Both the position numbers and the translations under genes were made by a program. Below the pieces are notes generated by a model. It was not told the origin of the DNA and searched no databases. It was given only the letters and a program-made list of their open reading frames with translations. This document shows, in pieces, positions 23,675 to 26,492 of a stretch of DNA of 26,492 bases (positions are counted from its first letter, which is position 1; each line of letters begins with the position of its first letter). Location: the NCBI GenBank assembly GCA_965652565.1, contig CBFGWL010000037.1, forward strand, positions 1 through 26,492, read 5' to 3'. Source of the DNA: RSA11 sp965652565 (GTDB lineage: Bacteria; Actinomycetota; Thermoleophilia; Solirubrobacterales; 70-9).

Positions 23675-24061
23675 TCAGACCCTCCGCCGCTTCTTCGGGC
23701 GGCATCCGTTGTGCGCTTGCGGGGACACGTCCTTCACGGTCGTCACCTGCAGGCCGGCGGCCTGGAGCGAGCGGATCGCCGTGTCGCGCCCGGAGCCGGC
23801 GCCCTTCGCGTGGACCTCCACGCGCTCGAGCCCGTGCTCCATGCCCTTGCGGGCGGCAGCGTCGGCGGTGACCTGCGCGGCGAACGGGGTCGACTTGCGC
23901 GAGCCCTTGAAACCGGCCGAGCCGGCGGACTCCCAGACGATCACGTTGCCCTCGGGGTCGGTGATGGTGACGATCGTGTTGTTGAAGCTTGTCTTGATGT
24001 GGGCGATCCCGTACGGGACGTTCTTGCGAGTCCGGCGGCGGCCCTTGCGTGGCTGAGGCAT
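23675..24061 (-). CDS. rpsK: 30S ribosomal protein S11
   Basis: The 128-residue protein lies in the platform of the small subunit. It shows the family sequence GIAHIKTSFNNTIVTITD, the basic N terminus RKGRRRTRKNV and C-terminal NGCRPKKRRRV. GGAG lies about 8 nt before the ATG. Its stop lies one base from the rpsD start, so the two are coupled. Confidence 0.97.
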   Translation of the reverse strand: MPQPRKGRRRTRKNVPYGIAHIKTSFNNTIVTITDPEGNVIVWESAGSAGFKGSRKSTPFAAQVTADAAARKGMEHGLERVEVHAKGAGSGRDTAIRSLQAAGLQVTTVKDVSPQAHNGCRPKKRRRV

Positions 24062-24072
24062 CTAAATCGCTC

Positions 24073-24456
24073 CTACTTCTTCGCCGGGGGCTTCTTCTTG
24101 CCGGAGACGCTCATCCGCTTCGGGCCCTTGCGGTTCCGGGCGTTGGTCTTGGTGCGCTGGCCCCGGACGGGCAGACCGCGGCGGTGGCGGATGCCGCGGT
24201 AGGAGCCGATCTCGGACAGGCGCTTGATGTTCTGGGAGCGCTCGCGGCGCAGATCGCCCTCGACCTCGAGCGACTCGACCTCGTCGCGGAGCTTGATCGT
24301 CTCCTCCTCCGTGAGGTCCTTCACCTGGGTGTTCGGGTCGACGCCGACCTTCTTCAGAACCTCGTTGGCGGTCGAGCGGCCGACTCCGTGGATGTAGGTC
24401 AGCCCGATCTCAACCCGCTTGTTGAGAGGAAGATTGACTCCTGCGATACGTGCCAT
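24073..24456 (-). CDS. rpsM: 30S ribosomal protein S13
   Basis: The 127-residue head protein has MARIAGVNLPLNKRVEIGLTYI at its N terminus and the helix-two-turn-helix motif near YIHGVGRSTANEVLKKVG. The C-terminal RHRRGLPVRGQRTKTNARNRKGP enters the decoding centre. AAGGAG precedes the ATG closely. It follows rpmJ by 24 bp. Confidence 0.97.
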   Translation of the reverse strand: MARIAGVNLPLNKRVEIGLTYIHGVGRSTANEVLKKVGVDPNTQVKDLTEEETIKLRDEVESLEVEGDLRRERSQNIKRLSEIGSYRGIRHRRGLPVRGQRTKTNARNRKGPKRMSVSGKKKPPAKK

Positions 24457-24480
24457 GCGCTCCTTAGCCTGCCGTTTTCG

Positions 24481-24594
24481 TTAGCCCTGACGCTGCTTGT
24501 GCCGGGGGTTCGAGCAGATCACGAGGACGCGGCCGCGCCGGCGAATGACCCGGCACCGCTCACACATCGGCTTCACTGACGCTCGAACTTTCAC
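24481..24594 (-). CDS. rpmJ: 50S ribosomal protein L36, zinc form
   Basis: This tiny gene encodes 37 residues from GTG 24594: MKVRASVKPMCERCRVIRRR and onward, ending SNPRHKQRQG. Zinc ligands Cys11, Cys14, Cys27 and His32 make it the C+ form. An AGGTAGG lies about 9 nt upstream. It is buried at the end of a long spurious open frame antisense to nothing functional and out of register with map, so it is easy to miss. It sits before rpsM as in most bacteria, but without infA ahead of it. Confidence 0.96.
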   Translation of the reverse strand: MKVRASVKPMCERCRVIRRRGRVLVICSNPRHKQRQG

Positions 24595-24635
24595 TGTCTT
24601 GTACCTACCTATCCGCTGCAGCGCGCCTGGAAAGT

Positions 24636-24650
24636 CGCGCTCACAGCGCG
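24636..24650 (-). repeat. Hairpin in the rpmJ leader
   Basis: CGCGC-TGTGA-GCGCG on the minus strand gives a 5-bp GC stem with a 5-nt loop, about 40 bp before the rpmJ start. Confidence 0.4.
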
Positions 24651-24677
24651 CAGATTCTTGGGTCGTATCCTTCAGAA

Positions 24678-24710
24678 GGCCACCTGGCCCCATGAACCGG
24701 GCCCGTGGCC
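24678..24710 (-). promoter_or_regulatory. Large hairpin in the rpmJ leader, possible autoregulatory element
   Basis: The outer arms GGCCAC/GTGGCC (6 bp) and inner arms GGCCC/GGGCC (5 bp) are separated by a small 2x1 internal loop, with an 8-nt apical loop. It lies in the 197-bp gap between map and rpmJ. Ribosomal operons often carry such leader structures that bind one of their own products. Which protein would bind here is unknown. Confidence 0.4.
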
Positions 24711-24750
24711 ACAAAGACGTACCCCCGGCTCCCACCAGAGGCGACCGCGA

Positions 24751-24756
24751 ATAGTA
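24751..24756 (-). promoter_or_regulatory. Candidate -10 box for the rpmJ-rpsM-rpsK-rpsD-rpoA-rplQ operon
   Basis: TACTAT on the minus strand fits TANNNT well and stands in a locally AT-richer stretch just after map. It would give a leader of about 150 nt containing two hairpins. No good -35 match was found at 16-18 bp. Confidence 0.4.
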
Positions 24757-24791
24757 GCAGGGGGAATCAGCTTTTCCGGGGCGCGGGCCCG

Positions 24792-25568
24792 CTAGAGCTC
24801 GTGCCAGGGATTGAGGATGCGCGGGCCGTCCTCGGTCACGGCCACCGTGAACTCGAAGTGAGCGGTGAGCGAACCGTCCGCCGAGTAGACCGACCAGCCG
24901 TCGTCGGCGGTGTAGACCTCGTCGGTGCCGACCGCGGTCATCGGCTCGATCGCGAGCACCGTGCCGGGCTGGAGCACCGGACCGCGGCCGGGCGGGCCGT
25001 AATTGGGCACCTGCGGGTCCTCGTGCATCCGCTGCCCCACGCCGTGGCCGACGAGCGAGCGGATCACGTGTAGGCCCTCGGCCTCCACGGTGCGCTGCAC
25101 CGCGTGCGAGACGTCCGAGAGGCGCGCGCCGGGCTGCGTCGCGGCGACGGCGGCGTGCAGGGAGTCCTCCGTGGCGCGCAGCAGGCGCTCGGCCTCGGGC
25201 GGGCCCTCGCCGCCGACCACGACGGTGAGCGCGCCGTCGGCGACCCAGCCGTCCTTGGTGACGCCGATGTCGATCGAGAGCACGTCGCCGCGCTTGAGCT
25301 TGTAGGGGCCCGGGATGCCGTGCACGACCATCGAGTTCGGCGACGCGCAGATCGAGCCCGGGAAGCCGTTGTAGCCCTTGAAGGTGGGCGTCGCGCCCTG
25401 CGAGCGGATGTAGCGCTCGGCCGTCCGGTCGAGCTCGGCGGTGGTCACGCCCGGGCGCGCCTTCGCGGCGACCATCTTCAGGCAGCGCGCGTGGATCTCG
25501 CCCGCGCGGGCCATCGCCTCGATCTGCTCGGGCGTCTTGAGGATGATCCCGCCGCGGTACATGGCCAT
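24792..25568 (-). CDS. map: Methionine aminopeptidase, type I
   Basis: The 258-residue metalloenzyme removes the initiator Met from new proteins. The five metal ligands are visible: Asp100 (LSIDIGV), Asp111 (WVADGA), His175 (GHGVGQRMHEDP), Glu208 (AIEPM) and Glu239 (HFEFTVAV). The length is typical for type Ia. Two ATG codons (25568, 25562) start the same frame; TAGG nearby is a weak ribosome site. It follows adk in the standard order, with a gap of 54 bp. Confidence 0.97.
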   Translation of the reverse strand: MAMYRGGIILKTPEQIEAMARAGEIHARCLKMVAAKARPGVTTAELDRTAERYIRSQGATPTFKGYNGFPGSICASPNSMVVHGIPGPYKLKRGDVLSIDIGVTKDGWVADGALTVVVGGEGPPEAERLLRATEDSLHAAVAATQPGARLSDVSHAVQRTVEAEGLHVIRSLVGHGVGQRMHEDPQVPNYGPPGRGPVLQPGTVLAIEPMTAVGTDEVYTADDGWSVYSADGSLTAHFEFTVAVTEDGPRILNPWHEL

Positions 25569-25622
25569 GCAAGCCTAGTGGGCGGGCTGACGCAGGCCCA
25601 AACGGGACCCGGCGCCTGGAGG

Positions 25623-26294
25623 CTAGGCCTCCTCCTCCATGCGCAACGTGGCGAGCAGCGCGCGGACGTCCTCGTAGACGTCGTCGGGCGGCCCGGAGCC
25701 GTCGATGCGCTCGAGCAGGCCGCGCTCGTCGTAGTAGCCGACGAGCGGTTCGGTCTTCTCGCGGTACTGGTCGAGGCGGTGGCGGATCACGTCGGGCTTG
25801 TCGTCGTCGCGGACGATGAGCTCCTCCCCGCACACGTCGCACACGCCCTCCTTCTCGGGCGGGTCGAACTCGACGTGGAAGACGTGGCCGTTCGGGCACG
25901 TCCGCCGCCCGCCGAGGCGCCGGATGACCTCCTCGTCGGAGACGTCGATGAGCAGCGCCGCGGTGAGCCGCCGTCCCAGCGCCTGCATGCGCTCGTCGAG
26001 CGCCTCCGCCTGCCCCACCGTGCGCGGGAACCCGTCGAGGATGAACCCGTCCTCGGCCTCGTGCGTGCCGAGCCGCTCGGCGATCACGCCGATGATCACC
26101 TCGTCGGGGACCAGGTCGCCCCGGTCCATGTACTCCTTGGCCTGCTTGCCGAGCTCGGTCTCGTCGCGCACCGCGGCGCGCAGGATGTTGCCCGTCGCGT
26201 AGTACGGCAACTCGAGATCGGCCTGCAGCCGCTCGCCCTGAGTGCCCTTCCCGGAGCCGGGAGGGCCGAGGAGTATGAGGTTCAGCTCGGACAC
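25623..26294 (-). CDS. adk: Adenylate kinase, long form with LID zinc-type motif
   Basis: The 223-residue enzyme interconverts ATP + AMP and 2 ADP. The P-loop GPPGSGKGT is at 10-18 and the AMP-binding DGFPR at 87-91. The LID (about 126-165) has Cys133, Cys152 and Cys155 of the zinc motif. The usual second Cys is missing (CPNGH instead of CPNCG), so His137 or His140 may complete the site. The start is GTG 26294 (SELNLILLG follows); the longer frame to 26432 is repeat-derived. No convincing ribosome site is seen. Confidence 0.95.
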   Translation of the reverse strand: MSELNLILLGPPGSGKGTQGERLQADLELPYYATGNILRAAVRDETELGKQAKEYMDRGDLVPDEVIIGVIAERLGTHEAEDGFILDGFPRTVGQAEALDERMQALGRRLTAALLIDVSDEEVIRRLGGRRTCPNGHVFHVEFDPPEKEGVCDVCGEELIVRDDDKPDVIRHRLDQYREKTEPLVGYYDERGLLERIDGSGPPDDVYEDVRALLATLRMEEEA

Positions 26295-26350
26295 GGGGCT
26301 GCGAAGCCTAACGCGACGGCGCAAACGAGGCACCCGGAGGGGTTGCGCGG

Positions 26351-26410
26351 GTTCGCAGCGTCGCTCGCGGGGTCGCAGCGTCGCTCGCGGGTTCGCAGCG
26401 TCGCTCGCGC
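26351..26410. repeat. Three tandem 20-bp repeats upstream of adk
   Basis: The unit GTTCGCAGCGTCGCTCGCGG occurs three times end to end, with only a T/G change at position 2 of the middle copy and a final G/C change. Partial copies flank it. Each unit contains the small dyad AGCG-T-CGCT. It lies 57 bp upstream of the adk start. Confidence 0.9.
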
Positions 26411-26473
26411 GGTCGCGCCGACCCGGGCACACGTCGGGGCAGGCGCCACTTCCACGACCGAGGTTCAGCCGTG

Positions 26474-26492
26474 GTCGTCGAAAAACGACGAC
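26474..26492 (-). repeat. Perfect 7-bp-stem hairpin at the window end
   Basis: GTCGTCG-AAAAA-CGACGAC is a perfect stem and reads with a TTTTT loop on the minus strand. It sits at the edge, probably near the 3' end of the next upstream gene (secY would be expected there). A minus-strand frame entering from outside ends with TGA at 26467-26465. Too little is visible to name it. Confidence 0.5.

Noticed and set aside
24595..24791. A divergent or short infA gene
   Set aside because: All six frames were read. None shows an OB-fold IF-1 pattern, and the space is shorter than a normal infA.
24595..25899. Long minus frame running from upstream of map into rpmJ
   Set aside because: It is a shadow of map in another frame; only the last 37 residues (L36) are real.
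26295..26432. N-terminal extension of adenylate kinase
   Set aside because: The Arg-rich translation comes from the intergenic tandem repeats. Family proteins start at SELNLILLG.

Overview
The window is very GC-rich, densely packed bacterial chromosome. The FAS-II cluster order, the CSLREA-type secreted beta-helix protein, the frequent GTG/TTG starts and the adk-map-rpmJ-rpsM-rpsK-rpsD-rpoA-rplQ-truA block point to a high-GC actinobacterium. My best guess is class Thermoleophilia (Solirubrobacterales-like), inferred from protein style and not from a marker search.

Layout. (1) 1-5058, minus strand: a fatty-acid synthase II operon, fabD-fabH-fabG-acpP-fabF, followed by an AccD6/PCCB-like acyl-CoA carboxylase carboxyltransferase. 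Only the N-terminal half of that enzyme is present. Around 129-143 its sequence stops abruptly and becomes an unrelated fragment whose sensible reading is a membrane protein on the plus strand, so the window start looks like a rearrangement or a chimeric contig end. (2) 5172-7628, minus: a soluble GAF histidine kinase and NarL-type regulator pair directly upstream of the fab operon, preceded by a TMEM175-like channel protein. (3) 7716-14282: a probable cell-envelope glycan locus. GT2 glycosyltransferase, Gfo/Idh/MocA oxidoreductase and an alkaline-phosphatase-fold protein form a tightly coupled minus-strand operon. A divergent UDP-galactopyranose-mutase/HemY-like FAD enzyme and a GT-C-like membrane protein converge and overlap. 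(4) 14288-17952, plus: a complete ferric-iron type ABC importer (lipoprotein, double permease, ATPase). (5) 18025-20662, plus: a secreted CSLREA/parallel beta-helix protein and a tandem-hotdog thioesterase-like protein. (6) 20632-26294, minus: truA, rplQ, rpoA, rpsD, rpsK, rpsM, rpmJ, map and adk. rpmJ is not preceded by infA; a structured leader occupies that place.

The most unusual structure is a non-coding repeat family. Four 49-bp hairpin units lie as two tandem pairs, each pair with an exact 60-bp period. One pair sits in a divergent promoter region (11164-11272) and one between rplQ and truA (21465-21573). All share an 18-position stem register and a 13-nt loop starting TGGGAT. The second half of the loop is locus-specific, and part of the stem shows compensatory changes. 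No feature type I know accounts for it. Other points are compact divergent starts at 14282/14288, recurring 8-bp ATGNNTGA gene overlaps, a 20-bp triple repeat upstream of adk, and loss of the usual SDHG motif in the phosphatase-fold protein.
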